From assembly GCA_020226215.1 (NCBI GenBank), contig CM035232.1, forward strand, positions 58,227,220 to 58,291,219: a stretch of DNA of 64,000 nucleotides, in the 5' to 3' direction. The DNA is from Sindora glabra (Eukaryota; Streptophyta; Magnoliopsida; Fabales; Fabaceae). Of this stretch, positions 1-13,229 are shown piece by piece. The position numbers were made by a program, and so were the translations under genes. The notes under the pieces are model-generated. The model had not been told where the DNA came from, searched no databases, and saw only the letters and a list, made by a program, of their open reading frames with translations. Position 1 is the first letter of the stretch; every line of letters starts with the position of its first letter.

Positions 1-1480
1 TAATTATGAAGTTAAATAAATTTAATACTCTAAAAAAATTATTAATTTAATAATTTTTAAAAATAAATAAATAAAATTAATTAAAATGATTTTCCTTCAT
101 CTTGTAATTTTAAAAGTTATATTACAATCATTTTTAAAATGAAATTCTTTCAAAAATAATAAAATAAAAAATTCTCAAATAATAAATTTATGTTTATGAA
201 GTATTCAAGTTAAGTAATTCAATTGCAAATATGACCATGATAGTACTTAATATTATTGAGACATTTTCTTTTGTTCAAATCCCACCATGAAAATGGATAA
301 AAATTCACATAAAATTAACTAATATTAAAATAATCATATGGATATTTTATAAAATATTAAAAATAAAATTAATCACAACATATGAGTATTGCTATAGCAT
401 TACAATAATGGTGTTTAAAAATTTTCTCTTCCTATTTTTAATTAAAATGATGTATTTTTATAAACACTACTTTGTAGCAATTATTATAGGCATATATAAT
501 GTTTTGAAAAATAATAGCTTTATGCAACCAATGCTTATAGGTATCACATATCACTTCTAATATTATGAATATATAAAGCAGGATATACTAATTGCATTTT
601 TAGAAAAAACATACATATATTATAATAAAGACCATTATAATTCATTTTAAAGATAGAATTAAAATAAATAAGCAATCATTTTTTGCATGAATATTGTAGG
701 GTATTAATACCTTCCATACACATAATTAACTTCCGAATTTGAATTCTAAAAATGCAAACCTCTTTCAATATTCCAATCACACTATTAAAAAAATGATTAG
801 TGGCAACTCCATTTTTTTTTTTATTCATACACCAACATATTAAGGAGGTACAAAAATGCTTGACTTCCATACCATTTGCCATGGGACACATTGTAACACC
901 TCTTAAGAAAGTTTCCTATAGCATTGCTTTTAAAAATTTTCAGTAAAACAATGAAATCATTTTTATGTTATTTTTAATTAAAATTTGAAAGTCTATTTTG
1001 AACTAATTATCTTCCTATTTTTGCTCACATTTCAACTTACCTTGTACAATTGAAAACCTTTAATGTAGTCCTTTTTATTCATATTAAACGAAACAAAAAA
1101 AAAGAATCAAAACATAGAAAATATAAAAAAAGTGTAACTAACAAAAATTATAAAATGTATGTTAAAAGAGTTTATAATTTAATTGTCAAATTTTATATAA
1201 CCCAAAATAAAAGGTTAAAAAGGAAAGATAAATATTTGTTCTTTTTTAAAAAATTTCCATCATGCTATAAATAAAAGACCTTTATAGAGATTTTTCTTAA
1301 TTTGCAATAGAAAACAAGAATAAACATCTACTTTTGACTAAAAATTGTCTTAGTAACTAGAGTTAGTTAAATAACTAATAGTTGAGATTAATGAAAAAGG
1401 TGATTGGATTATAATAACTATTATTCTTTGAAATTGTAAAATGCAAGCAAAATAATTCATTAATTATATAAAATTACAAT
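1..1480. other. AT-rich intergenic DNA, nothing recognised
   Basis: No coding region, RNA gene or clear repeat is visible. The small open frames at 676-891 and 1050-1274 are lysine, asparagine and phenylalanine rich, as expected of AT-rich noncoding DNA, and show no motif. Confidence 0.6.
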
Positions 1481-1489
1481 TTCATTTAT

Positions 1490-2230
1490 AAAAAATATAT
1501 ATAGATGATGTTTAGTTTGTGAAATTATACATTCTAAAAAATCTTAATTCTAGAATGTGACACTATAATATTTGATTCATTTAAAAATATTCATAAGAAT
1601 ATTTCAATACTATATTTTACTTAATTTGTATATTTCTATTATAAGATAACTAAAAATATTTTTATTAAAAGTTAAATGATTAATGATAATAATTGATAAT
1701 GAGAGATGATCAATGATGATCACCAATAGTAAGTAATAACTGACTAAGGTCATTGATGATAGGCAGGGGCAATGGTGGTCACCTATGGCCAACAGAGATC
1801 ACCTATGATAGTGGTGGCTAATGGTGGCCATTGACGATTGATGGTGGTGATAGTAGTTACTAGTGGTAAGTAGTACTCAATTATGAATGGTGAAAGGTAG
1901 TAGTCAATGGTAGTATATGATCAACTATAGTAGGTGTAGTGAAATGATGTATTAATAGTAGTAAGGTCTTAATAAAAATATGGGCAAAATAATTTTTTTA
2001 TCTTACTAAAACATTCCTTTCTCTTAAGAATGTAGAATATCTACCTTTCCTTATGGAAATATTTTGAATGAATGTTAGGTTGAAATATTTTCAAAAACAT
2101 TTTTTTAAAAATTGAGCAAAATATGAAAATCTTACATTCTTTTAAAATATTCCTAAAAATATGGAAAAGAAATTGCAAACCAAATGTTATCATAATTCCA
2201 TATCACTAAATAAACAATTTCATCCCTAAT
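1490..2230. repeat. Interspersed repeat family M1, copy 1, with an internal ATG/GGT-rich array
   Basis: AT-rich flanks surround a core at about 1674-1935 made of degenerate short units such as GATGATCA, GGTGGTCA and TAGTGGT. The same arrangement recurs at 13,230-14,240: left flank rich in AAATTATA and AATTCTTAGAAAT, variable trinucleotide-like core, then a right flank containing TATTCTTTTAAAATATT. A right-flank piece alone recurs at 45,690-45,910. The recurrence shows a mobile or formerly mobile non-coding family. No terminal inverted repeat was fixed by eye, so its class is unknown. Confidence 0.55.
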
Positions 2231-2284
2231 TAATACGACCGAGAGGCAAAATTATAAATATGAACTATTATTTAGGAAGAAAAT

Positions 2285-2660
2285 CACTACTACAAAATTG
2301 CTTATGAATGTCAAGTGTTTAGAGGATTACACATCAATTTTTTATCAATGTTTTATCATACAACGTTATATATCAATTTTGACATCGAGTTTATAACTGT
2401 CATAAAAACAAAAATAACATCGTTAATTAGATTGAAAACAATCAATGTCATTAATAATAAATCATCATGAGAAATAACATGGTTTTTTTTATATAAAACT
2501 GACATGTAATGTCCATAATATTAATTTAATTTTTTTAAAGTGGTATGTTATACCTTCTTCTAATCCTAACCCTTCCCTTTGTTCCTCCCTCTATGGACCT
2601 CCTTATTCCCATTATATTCCTTTTTTACAAAACACCCTAACTAGAAATAAAAATTAGTAT
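2285..2660. mobile_element. Left terminus and subterminal repeats of a CACTA (En/Spm) type element
   Basis: The block opens with CACTACTACAAAA (2285-2297), the classic terminal motif of plant CACTA transposons. It is preceded by AAT, which could be one copy of the usual 3-bp target duplication. The following 200 bases hold several versions of a subterminal unit in both orientations (ACATCAATTTT, GACATCGAGTTT, AATCAATGTCA), as the family uses for transposase binding. I did not find the matching right terminus (reverse complement TTTTGTAGTAGTG), so the element is probably truncated or interrupted by the insertions that follow. Confidence 0.55.
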
Positions 2661-2758
2661 CTCTTATAATACTAAAGAATCTTAATATCAACAAATTTAA
2701 AAAATAAGTTGAATAACAAAAGTTTGAAAATAATAAATAGTTATATCCAGTACCCTAA

Positions 2759-3234
2759 TCAAAGATAGTTGTTACATTAAATCTATCTTGATACATGTTA
2801 CTCAATATGTGAGGTTTACATTTCTTAAAAATCATCCTTAAATCTAATACTTGTGTCATGACCCTCCCTAGGCTATAAGTGGCATAGAACCCAATTAATC
2901 AATTTCCATTAACTGAACTTAGTCATTCTCTTTAAATGAACATATAGATTAATATTAATCATAGTTATTCCATTATAGCAATAGTGATGAATCCAATCAG
3001 AGATAGGTGTTGTATTGTATCTATCTTAATACCTATTACTTAATATATGAGGTTTGTACTTTTTAGAAAATCACTATTAAATCCAATACTTGTGTCATGA
3101 CCCCTCTAGGCTATGACTAGCATGGAACCCAATTAACTAGTTTCCACTAGTCTAACCTAATCATTCTCTTAGGATGAACATATAGATTAATATTAATCAT
3201 AATTATTCCATTATAGCAAGGGTGATAAGGTCAA
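2759..3234. repeat. Tandem direct duplication, two units of about 238 bp
   Basis: Positions 2759-2996 and 2997-3234 align along their whole length. Shared landmarks include GAGGTTT in the first half, CTTGTGTCATGACCC in the middle and CATATAGATTAATATTAATCAT near the end, offset by 238-239 bases. Differences are scattered substitutions, so the duplication is old. It lies between CACTA-like DNA and LTR-like DNA, with no coding content. Confidence 0.75.
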
Positions 3235-4664
3235 TAATGACATTTATTCAATTTAGTCCTATTAAAAAAAAGAAAGTTAAGCATGTTTATGAATCCTCAT
3301 GTAATAGGAATAAGTTAGACTAACTAACCCTTTTTAACATAAAATCCATAAACCCTATGTACACAAAGGCCTAGGAAATATATCTATTTGCATTCAAAAT
3401 GACTACTTGCTACCATATTCATCACAGAAGCTGGGAAGATTTACTCTTGTTGTGATGTTAATGGAGATGCCTTTAAAGGAGAATATATAATGATAAACAT
3501 AGAGGGATAAGTTTGAGGTTTAGTGAATAAATATACTATTTCAAATAAATTATAAGAGGCAACTAATTCTTTTTCCAATCAAATCACTCTTCATTATACA
3601 TGATTTAACTCTTGCACATTATCACAACAAAACATTAGTATTTATGTCATTACCTACTTAGCATAATAACATTAATCTCATAATGATTGATTTAATAAAA
3701 AGACAAATCATTAACATTTAAGAATAATTAAAGTAGAAATGCTAGTAAATCTCCTTATGATTCTCGATCATCCTTATATCCCTCTAGGATTTGCCTTATC
3801 CTTTCATAAATATTTACCAAATCTAACTTCAAATCACAATATGATTGGTTTGCCCCTTTATCACAATTATTTCACTTAATAGTATAATTTAACATCAATT
3901 TTCATAAGAAGGAATCATTAAAATATCTATGGATTTTGGTAGCATCATTATGTCTTTCTACATGACCCCACATCATTCATTTATCATTAACTAATGTACA
4001 ATAACTTCATTAACATCCAAAAACATACCTTACACCATAATTTTCTATAAACCAATCATTAACAACAATATAAAGGGTGATAGTTGACTACAAACTATCT
4101 GAAAGTAAATTCTCAGGGTAATAGTTGACTATATACTTAGCTATAGAACTTTAAAAAGTAAGGTTCTAAACACATAGCTGACTATATTGTCAACTATATA
4201 GAACTTATAAGTAACTCTACTATTACATAATTAACTATGTAATATACTATGGGGTTGCCAGAGAGATCCTTTACTGGTATAGTTGACTATGGCTTAGTTT
4301 TTGCAAAATTTTCCCTACAAAATACTGTTCATTTGAGCTTCAATCCTTAAAATTCCATTTCTCTAATTACAATACTCAACTAATGCATCATACAATATAT
4401 CTATAACATTATATCACTTAGATCATACCAAAATTTCAAAACAAATCAAGTAATTTCACCAATTTTTATAAGATTTATAAATTTTTAGAAATACCTAATG
4501 TTTATTAAATTAATCATGCAAAATTATCTAAAATATACTAAATACTTACTCACTTAGTATGAAAGAGATCAATAAAGGTTCAAATAGTGGTTAGCTTAAT
4601 CATAAAAAACTAAAATGTTAGTGTTAAAGTTTAAAATCCTTCTTTTATGTAAAAATCCTATATC
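3235..4664. other. Non-coding, probably LTR-derived DNA with repeated TAGTTGACTA motifs
   Basis: No gene is visible. Between 4078 and 4290 the motif TAGTTGACTA or close variants, in both orientations, occurs at least five times. The stretch at about 4,530-4,560 (TACTTACTCACTTAGTATG) resembles, in style, the interior of the LTR-like insertion at 52,539-55,333. I infer an old retrotransposon LTR that was later split by the solo LTR at 4670. The family assignment is weak. Confidence 0.35.
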
Positions 4665-4669
4665 AATCT

Positions 4670-6356
4670 TGTTAGGTTTCGAATCATCTCTATGCAATGA
4701 AATTTAAAATTTTGATCCGAATTCTATCGAGGATCCATGCAAAAAGGCATAAATCAATAGTTAGGGTTTTACCTTTTGTGTGCTTGTATTCTTTTCTGAA
4801 CAAAAACTTAAGAGAGTGGATGAATCAAATGCCGGCCAGAAGATACAACGTCTCTACAATATCCACACGGAATGAACAACGACTTCTCACCTTTCACGAA
4901 TCTGCTAGGATATATTTCTTTCACTAGGATTTGGATTGGGCGTTTTCTAAATGATTTAAGATTTGATAGAAGTTTATGTGTATTTTTGAAAGTGCTGCCT
5001 TCAAGTCCTTTTTATAAAACTAAGGTATATCATAATTTTAGTCCTACTAGGATAATGCTTTAAAAGAATCCTAATCACACTTAATAACTATCACTTTACC
5101 CTTATCATAAAGAGAGTGAGAAGAGATAGGACTTATCTATTAATTATCTAATATTAGATAATAGCATTATCTCATAATATAATTATCTAATATTAAATTG
5201 GCATATAATTATCTTGTATTAGATAATAATATTATCTTATAATATAATTATCTAATATCTAATAATGTAATTATTCGATATTACTTTAAAATCAAATAAT
5301 ATCACATAATATTATATATATATATATTATGTTATGTGAAAATACATATTATTATCTTAATAATAATATATATGCACAAAAAATAAGTCCAATTAATTGG
5401 ATTTTAGTCCAACTAAAGTTCAATTAATTATTATCTCATTCCTACTTCTTTTGTGTGACCCTGTAGATTTTTATTACGTTACTAATGATCCATTTGTGGG
5501 CCATAGACAGTGAGCGATATCTAGTAATACATCATTGCCATCTAAGTAGTAAAAATCGTATGTGACTCAATATCCATTTAATGTGTAAATAATATTTTAC
5601 AACATAGTCTCTTTTGTTATGATATCTAAATCGAACTAGAGGCATAGAATGCGTCATCCTCATTTATGTTCAATTTATATTTCTTAATATTGAGTAGATT
5701 AACTTAAGCAAATGATCAATATCTCATATTGATCCATTTGAGCATGGCCATACACTTCTTGATCTCACTCAATCCAGGGACATAAGGATATCAATCCTAT
5801 TATGTAATAGGAATAAAATTTTCATCTACATCACTCACATCCCTCTCCATAATTCATGACACACCCAATCAACGTCCTATAACACATCTTGATTAAAGGT
5901 GATACAGGACGATATCAAAATGCGTGACTCCTCATGCAAGGAACCGTAGTGACTTCAGGTCAAAGAACTATGTGCATAGTGATCACATGAGAATAACTAA
6001 TGATACATGATAATCCATGTAGTTTTCTCATTGCGAGCCAGTCTAGTACATTTTTTCACTAACAATGTACTCATATATTGACTTGATTTCATATATCCAT
6101 GATTCATAATCATCAGTTACTATACATGCTAGTCTCGATGTATTATTACTATCTTTTTCGCAATAATACTTGACTAAGGGCATTTTAGGAATAGTAAAAC
6201 TATTCTAGGGATAATTATTATATTAAGTTATAAATTGTATAGAGTGATAGAATATGAAATAAAATATAATAATTTAAATTGCCTGAAATAAAATATAATA
6301 CATTGTGTATTTATTACAATAATCTCTATGATTGGCTCCTAGGACACACACCAACA
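4670..6356 (-). mobile_element. Solo LTR of a copia-type retrotransposon
   Basis: The 1,687-bp block begins TGTTAGG and ends CCAACA on the plus strand, giving near-perfect inverted LTR ends (TGTT...AACA). It is flanked on both sides by the identical pentamer AATCT (4665-4669 and 6357-6361), the expected copia/gypsy target duplication. Reading the minus strand, the start TGTTGGTGTGTGTCCTAGGA resembles the opening of a common plant copia LTR type, and a TATA box (TATAAAAAGG, 5007-5016 reversed) sits well inside. There is no polypurine tract or primer-binding site next to it and no internal domain, so it is a solo LTR left by recombination. The small open frames at 4697-5063 lie inside it and are not genes. 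Confidence 0.85.
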
Positions 6357-6361
6357 AATCT

Positions 6362-6839
6362 TAACCTAAAGGATAAATGAGAACAACCACCTAGGAATTC
6401 AATTCTTGATTATACTGAGAAATATGAATGATTAATGGTGGTAGGTTCCTTAAATTTATGAAGAGAGATGGAGGAAAAGAAGAATGAAAGTTTTTGGGAA
6501 AAATGAGGAATAGTGATGTGGTTAGGAAATAAAAAGATGAAATAAGCTATGGGCAAAGATGAAAAATTTTCTAAATCTCTTCCATGCTCACTTATTCAAC
6601 TCTAACCATACTTTGGCTTTTAAATATTTCATTCTCTTCTTTTCTTAATTATTTCATACAAAACTTTTATCCCATATTTTCATCATAATAAACTTTCTTT
6701 ATATTCTATGCAAAAAATTTCATTTTGAATTTGATCATCATAATTAAGAAACTATTTTCCACATAAACTATTTTAATCATTTTTAAATTTTTTAAAGGGC
6801 ATAACAACCAATAAATGTAACAAGTATTCATTAAAATTA
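6362..6839. other. Continuation of LTR-like non-coding DNA
   Basis: This is the right-hand side of the sequence split by the solo LTR. It is purine rich around 6,440-6,560, pyrimidine rich around 6,560-6,680, and has no coding signal. Confidence 0.4.
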
Positions 6840-8650
6840 AATATATAATATTACATATTTCATATAAATAAATAGTAGCTAATACCATTGAATGCCAAAT
6901 AAGATTAATGATATTAAATTTCTTACCTGTAAAAACTTATAAAAATAACATTAAAATGATAGGCTACAAAATATGATCAATTATAAAATTGAAAACTAAA
7001 TTACTAGAATAAATATTAAAAATAAATAAATCCTTATATTTTATATTTCTAAGGATTACATGACTCCATATATTTAGCAATAGGCTAACATAACTTTAGT
7101 CTTACAAAATAATTTTTAGTGTTGGAAGGTGTGAATAAACTCAAAACTAAAGAGAATGTTCTTAAGATTGAAAGACAAGCATACCTTGTTAGATAAAAAA
7201 TCATTTTAAAGTTAGAAGAGTTTCGAAATAAAATTTGTAAATGGTATCATACTTTACTCTTTTTATTTTCAAATCATGTCATGTTTTACCATTTTTACTT
7301 TGAAGTTGCATTAGTATGTAGAAGTCTCCACAATAGTTACTAAAAAATACCAACATGTTAAGTTAGCTCAAATAAACCATTTTGGATATTAAAATGTTTT
7401 TAATTCCAAAAAACACCATTGTTTATAATAAGATGACACTATCCTATTAAATAATTTTTAATGTTAGTTATTAAATAAAAACCAATATCATAATACCTTG
7501 ATGTTAATTAATTATAGAAATGGATATCTTTTTTTACTTTTTAGGAATTTATTTTGTATACTTTGAAGCAACAATTTTAAAATTTAAGTATCGGTTTTGT
7601 ATAAACATTGACATTATTTTTCAAATTGATGAATTTTTTTAATTATACTTATTTCAAGTGAAATTAATGGCACTAAAATCCTTTTTTGGATTGCAATAAT
7701 TTTTATATAATTAAATAGATATAAATAATAAGAAATTGATTGTAAATGTAGAAACAAATGAAAAATAAGACAATCTATTATGAAAATATATTCTATATTT
7801 TTATTTATTTCAATGTCATTATATTAACATATACACTAAAAACTATAATTTACAATAAAAAAAATATACTTTTCAATCACAATAAACATACAATTAAAAA
7901 GGAAAATACATTTGAATTATATCCTATGCTCGTAATTCATTTTTTATATTGTTTGAGAGCTTTTAAGTTGGAAGTTGCAAATTGTCATATTCTATATTAC
8001 TAAACCATTGAGAATGTTATGGAATCTATAAAAATCCATGTGAAAATGAAAAGATAGGTTGTCATATTTTCTTCTAAGAACTTTTATGCACATTTTAATT
8101 ATGAATATAAGCATTCTATAAAGAATTTTTAGTATAACAATACATGCAATATGTGAAACCAAAATTAAAAGTGGTAAGTCATTCAACAAGAATTACAACA
8201 TTTCTAAATGTGCCTCTTGAAATGGAAAGTGAGTTATTTTCATATTCAACCTAAACTTTGGAATGGGATAAATTGATAAAGAGAGCAAAATTTATAATCA
8301 AAATGCAAAACTTTAGATATTGGTTACCCGATGCCTTAGGCTTGATAATACCTTAATATGTTAGTGAAATACTTAATTAATATGTAAACTTTTGACATGA
8401 GTTATCAAATAATTAAATGATCTTAAACAATGGTTATTTGTAAAACCAATGTCCTAAGTTGTCACAAGATAACTTTAAACATCAATTAAGTTTAAAATTG
8501 ATGTCATAAATGTTACTATATCCAAATAGATATTGATCATAATTAATATTTGTCTTTTTAAGTTTTTATATAATTTTAAAAAAATCACTGCATCAACATA
8601 GATATAGGTTATAATGAAAACCAATGTCAATTAGTAATGATGTAATAGTA
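6840..8650. repeat. CACTA-associated interspersed repeat, copy A
   Basis: This stretch aligns in order with 19,380-20,300. Shared landmarks include ATATAAATAAATAGTAG, a TTTCTTAC(C/T)TGTA block, ATAAAATTTGTAAATG and a later AAGTTGCAAATT-like block. It contains short direct and inverted copies of AAACCAATGTC and ATCAATTTT (7,480-7,620 and 8,470-8,640), the same style of subterminal repeat seen at 2,285-2,500. The open frame at 7758-8003 has no recognisable domain. I read it as the interior and right-hand side of a decayed non-autonomous CACTA element. Confidence 0.5.
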
Positions 8651-9689
8651 AATAACTTTATATAATTCAAGGATCATAACACCTTAAAATACTTAGTTGA
8701 CAGGATGTTATGTAGGAAGTATAGCTTTCTAGTAAGTAGAGGCTGGATGGATTGTTTAATTAGTTACTAAGTGCCAAAATGGGATGTAAAACTTCTAAAA
8801 ATTTTTACTTCCTATAAAATACGAGAAGCACCACATCTACTCTTCCTTGGTAAGTTAGACTTTCTACATCTTTTTAAAATCAAATACAAAAATATCCTTA
8901 CAAATATTAACTAGTGACAACCTTACCTTTTTGTTAACTCACTAGGATATATCCCATTAAAGAGTTAAATGTTTATAATATTTAAGATATTTTACATGAT
9001 ATTATTGTAATTATATGTATTTTACATTATTATCTTAAATTTCAAAAGAAAAATATAAGAGATGAGTCATTTTAATATTTTATATATAATTCATTAAGTT
9101 AATTTTATCTTTATTAAAAATAAAAAATTACATATTAAAAAGAATTATGATATAAAAGATTTAAAACACATCACTTCAAAAAAATTAAAAATAATTGAAA
9201 TTTATTAATATTTCTAAGTTTTTTAAATTATGATTATAAGGAGTATAACAGTCATATTGTTAACAATTTTATTATGTTTAATATTAAATTAAATAAAATA
9301 TAGAATGTTAATTCATGATAAGTATCAAATAAAAAATTTGAACATTTTCTGAAAAATTCATAAGAAAATTTACTTAGAAAGTTTAAGTTTTCATAAAAAT
9401 TTACTTCTTATATGAATTAAATAAATTTTTAAGAATGAAATTGTTAAATTTTTTTATGATTAACAGCAAACGAATTTATGAAAAGTTAATATTTTTTTTT
9501 GGTATATTGACATAGCTTCATTAAAATATTATGTAGAAAAAATTTATAGTCTATTATTGATATAATAATATATTGATATACCATTAGATCTAATTGTAAT
9601 TATAATTTTATATTACATGAAAAATTTAATTTTAATAAAAAATAAATCTAATATAAAATTAATTTTAATGTTAAATTAATATATTATTA
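8651..9689. other. AT-rich DNA, no gene seen
   Basis: This is low-complexity A/T sequence. At about 9,540-9,715 there is a small AT-rich block with GATATACCATT near the left and CGGTGTACCATT near the right, possibly the two ends of a short element. No coding potential is visible. Confidence 0.4.
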
Positions 9690-10160
9690 ATTCAATAATA
9701 CCAATATCGGTGTACCATTAATTGAGTGGTATCCGTAGCGTCGCTGTGTATTACTGAATCACGTCTTATGATTACCTCGTATACTTTTTCCGCATTGAAT
9801 ATGGGATCGGCTTTCAATTGATGCCTCAATTTTTTTTCATTTTTTATTCGTCGGACTGAATACCAGACAATGTGGGCAGAAAAAGAAAGCAAAAAGATAC
9901 AAGAGAACGAAGGCGAAAAAGATTTGATGAGCAATACAGAAATCTTATGGTCTTTAAGACTAAAAAGGCGGAGAATTAACAAGTCAATAAAAACAAGCTA
10001 GCTCCACTTCTGCAGTGATTTTCTTATTCTGGCAATGATTTTAACTTTTAAGTGGGATTTTGCCGAACCTAGGAAAATATATGCAAATCTGACAGCACAT
10101 TCCTGCATCATTCACGCAATGGATTGTAGATCTCAACCTAAAATTTTCAGAAGCCAAATA
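9690..10160. other. Low-copy-looking island of higher GC content
   Basis: Base composition changes abruptly here: CG dinucleotides and mixed-sequence DNA appear between pure A/T stretches. A 96-residue open frame runs on the minus strand (9692-9982), but I recognise no domain in it and it has no supporting splice or promoter context. It could be a gene relic, part of an unrecognised exon, or host DNA between transposons. Confidence 0.35.
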
Positions 10161-10504
10161 CTTGAAAAACAAAATTTAATAGACAAGTCAAACGATTTAT
10201 GCAAGTAGTTTTTAAAAAGTTTTTTTTTATATATATAATCACATAATATTAATATGGTTTTAAAAATTTTGAAATTCATGACCTTTTCCTACGCTCCGCT
10301 ATTCCATACAATCTGTTTGTATAGGAACTGACACTGTTCTTTTCCCCCTTATGCCAGGAGATATTTTATATAACTAAATATTATTTACATGCATATAAAT
10401 AAATGACTTTCATTACTTTTTTTTAATGTCTTTCATGCTATTTATATTATTTTTTGTGAAATTGTAATTAATAAATTAATACAGGATGTCATAGTATTGA
10501 AGAA

Positions 10505-10885
10505 AAATAATTTAATATGTATTTGGATATATTTTTATTTTTATATTTTTACAAATTATTCTTAAAAATTATTTTTAAAAAACATTTTTAATCTTTTTCC
10601 TGTTTTGAAAAAATATTTTCAAATTGAAAAAAAAACAAAAAGTAGAAGGAGATGGTATTGTAAATAAGAGAATATTTCATTTAATTACAAAATTGATATT
10701 AGGAACAAGAAAATAGTTTTTGAAGATATTTAAAATTTATTTTTATTTTTTATTTTTAAGTTATACAATTAGAGTTATAATTTTTTAAATCAAATTCTAG
10801 AAATAAGTTATCAAACAAATTTTCTATTTTTAAAAATAAAAAATAGGAAATTATTTTTAAATATAGTAAACAAACAATCTTGTAC
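10505..10885. repeat. Miniature element family M2, copy 1
   Basis: The block opens with TGTATTTGGATATATTTTTA and closes with a sequence containing AAACAAACA. The two ends give an approximate inverted repeat of the TGTTTGGAT...CAAACA type seen in hAT-like MITEs. The internal block TTTAATTACAAAATTGATAT and the A/T-rich stretch with ATTATAATTTTTTAAA match 12,372-12,645 in the same order. No coding capacity. Confidence 0.55.
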
Positions 10886-12371
10886 TCTCTAAAATAATAG
10901 ATGTTTAAATTACTATATTCCTCACATAAAATATTAAATAAATAAAATATTTTTATTATTTTATAATTTTGAGTTTGACTTAAATTCAAATTATTATCAA
11001 TTCATAATTATATTTTATCATAATTTATTTTTCATTAAAGTTTTTATTTTTGTACTAAAGTATGATTGGGATTCCTTTAATAGCAAGAATTTTAGACTAC
11101 ACATATTTATATTGATTAAGGATTTGACGTATGAAAAATATGTAATGTAAGTAAATATTAGTGTTATGTGAGAACTCTTAAGGTTTGAAGGAGATGTAGG
11201 AATAATAATTTAGAAATTGTAAGATTATAATTAAAAATTTTCACATATTTTATTTTGTAATTTTTTAATTATAGTAAATAAATTCTTATTTGTGATTTTT
11301 TTCTTAGAGGTTAGAATTTTTCCATGCTAAATCTATTTGTTTATTATCCTACTATTCTGATTGATTGCTTGATGCATGATTATTTGGATGCAAATATATT
11401 TTACCAAAAATATACAATTATATAAATACAAGGACCAACATAAGTAGATGAGACTAAATTAAGAAATACGTTTTTTTTTCTCAAAACAAATGAATGATGT
11501 TTACTCTTGAACATAACTTTTTTACTAATTTTTTTAACCATTGAGAAATAATATAACGAGATTTATACAATAATATTATAAATATTGAAAGTGGAATTTG
11601 AAATTAAATTTTGAATATAAATTAAGAACAGTTATTAAATATAATATAAGATTGTAATACAAATTTATAAAGTTCAATTCAATTGATATAAAAGATTCAA
11701 AACTTAATTTTTAAATAACACTTTTTGTATGTATAGTATTTTTATATACCAGTGATAGTTCTATCAATTATTGACTGCGTCCTAGAGAAAACATCCTTTA
11801 ATTAGAAAGAGCTTACAATATTTAGTAATTTCATTTTAATTTTATTTTGGATTTTTTGATATGTTAGTGTAATTTTGGCCATTTTATGGGTAGTCTCTCA
11901 CTATTTAAAAACATTATACTCATATGTTATTACGTAATTCGTGAACTTTATTTAATTATTTTTTGGTCCCACTAGGAAAATTTGTATCCAAAAAGATAAC
12001 ATGACAATTTTTGGAAAAAAAAATATCTTACTATATATTATTATCTTTTACCATTGATAACAATCAATATATCTTGTGTTAACAAAAGAAACTATACATG
12101 AATTTGCAAATTAATAAAAATGTGGATCAATGATGGAAGACTTGACTAATTCACAGAAAATTTTAAGATGAAATCTTTGTCTCATTGTTGTACCAAAAAT
12201 TTGCAATCCACCTTCTCGTTTGAAGAAGGGAAAAAGTGATAAAAACCTAATATTTCTCTAGCTTATGACGGTCGTCCCAACAAAATTTACCCCCTACTTC
12301 TTTTTAGTTAGTGATTGATTTAAATTTAGAGGTAGACAAAAATAAAGATATCATTATATGGAAGAGAGAAA
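10886..12371. other. AT-rich intergenic DNA, nothing recognised
   Basis: No gene, RNA or dated repeat could be supported in this stretch. Confidence 0.5.
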
Positions 12372-12645
12372 GTAAGAGTATATTTGAATATATTTTTATT
12401 TTTTATTAGTTTTTATAAAAGTTATTTTTTATTTTTAAAGTTGTTTTTTAATTTAAAAATAATAAATATTTTATTTAATTACAAAATTGATATCTAAAAT
12501 AAAAAATAAGTGAAAAAATATAAAAAATTATTTTTTATTTTTAAATTATATATTTAAAATTATAATTTTTTAAAAAAATTATCAGATAAAATTTTTAGTT
12601 TTAAAAATAAAATTATTTTTTAAAATAACAAATAGACGGACCCTA
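12372..12645. repeat. Miniature element family M2, copy 2
   Basis: This is a shorter relative of 10,505-10,885. It shares the opening GTATATTTGAATATATTTTT, the internal block TTTAATTACAAAATTGATAT and the ATTATAATTTTTTAAA block, and ends near ACAAATAGACGGA. About 100 bp present in copy 1 are missing. Confidence 0.55.
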
Positions 12646-13229
12646 AATTTTTAAAATTTATAACTCTGAATCTTAAAAATGTGAGTGGTAATTATTGGAG
12701 AGAGAGGTTCGATTTTGCTTTAAGACTTCGATGGCGAACACTAAACTCACAAATCAACTCACAGGATAAATGCACTATTCCAACGATCATTTCACACCTT
12801 GTTTCATAACCCGTCGCCTTTTAATTTATACACTCACATTTATTGATAATATTTTTTTATTTCTTTTTATTTATCATATTTTAAAAAAATTTATTTTTTA
12901 TTTGTCATTTTAAAATTTTAATGTAACATAATGATTTTTTTAAATTTACTGTTATTTTTTATTAATAAATATTTATTATTTTACACTCTAAACTTATTTG
13001 TATTTATTCTACCCTATTTTTATTTTAATTATATTGAACTTTATGTATAAAAAATAATTTTAAAAAATTTATTAAAGATAAATTAATTAAATTATTTTTT
13101 TAACATGCGTAAAATTGAATAACTGTGATATATAATAAGAAATGGAAATTATATATATATACACATCTTTCTCTCCATTTGTTTTTAGCTTTAGTAAATT
13201 TACATTAAGAATTAGATGGGAGTATTTCA
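12646..13229. other. Intergenic DNA, nothing recognised
   Basis: A short mixed-composition segment (12,690-12,830) is followed by A/T-rich DNA. I see no feature. Confidence 0.4.

Noticed and set aside
1674..1935. ATGATG/GGTGGT array considered as a CRISPR-like array
   Set aside because: The units are degenerate, have no constant repeat-spacer spacing, and the sequence is plant nuclear DNA.
4697..5063. Two overlapping plus-strand frames
   Set aside because: They lie inside the solo LTR, opposite to its reading direction.
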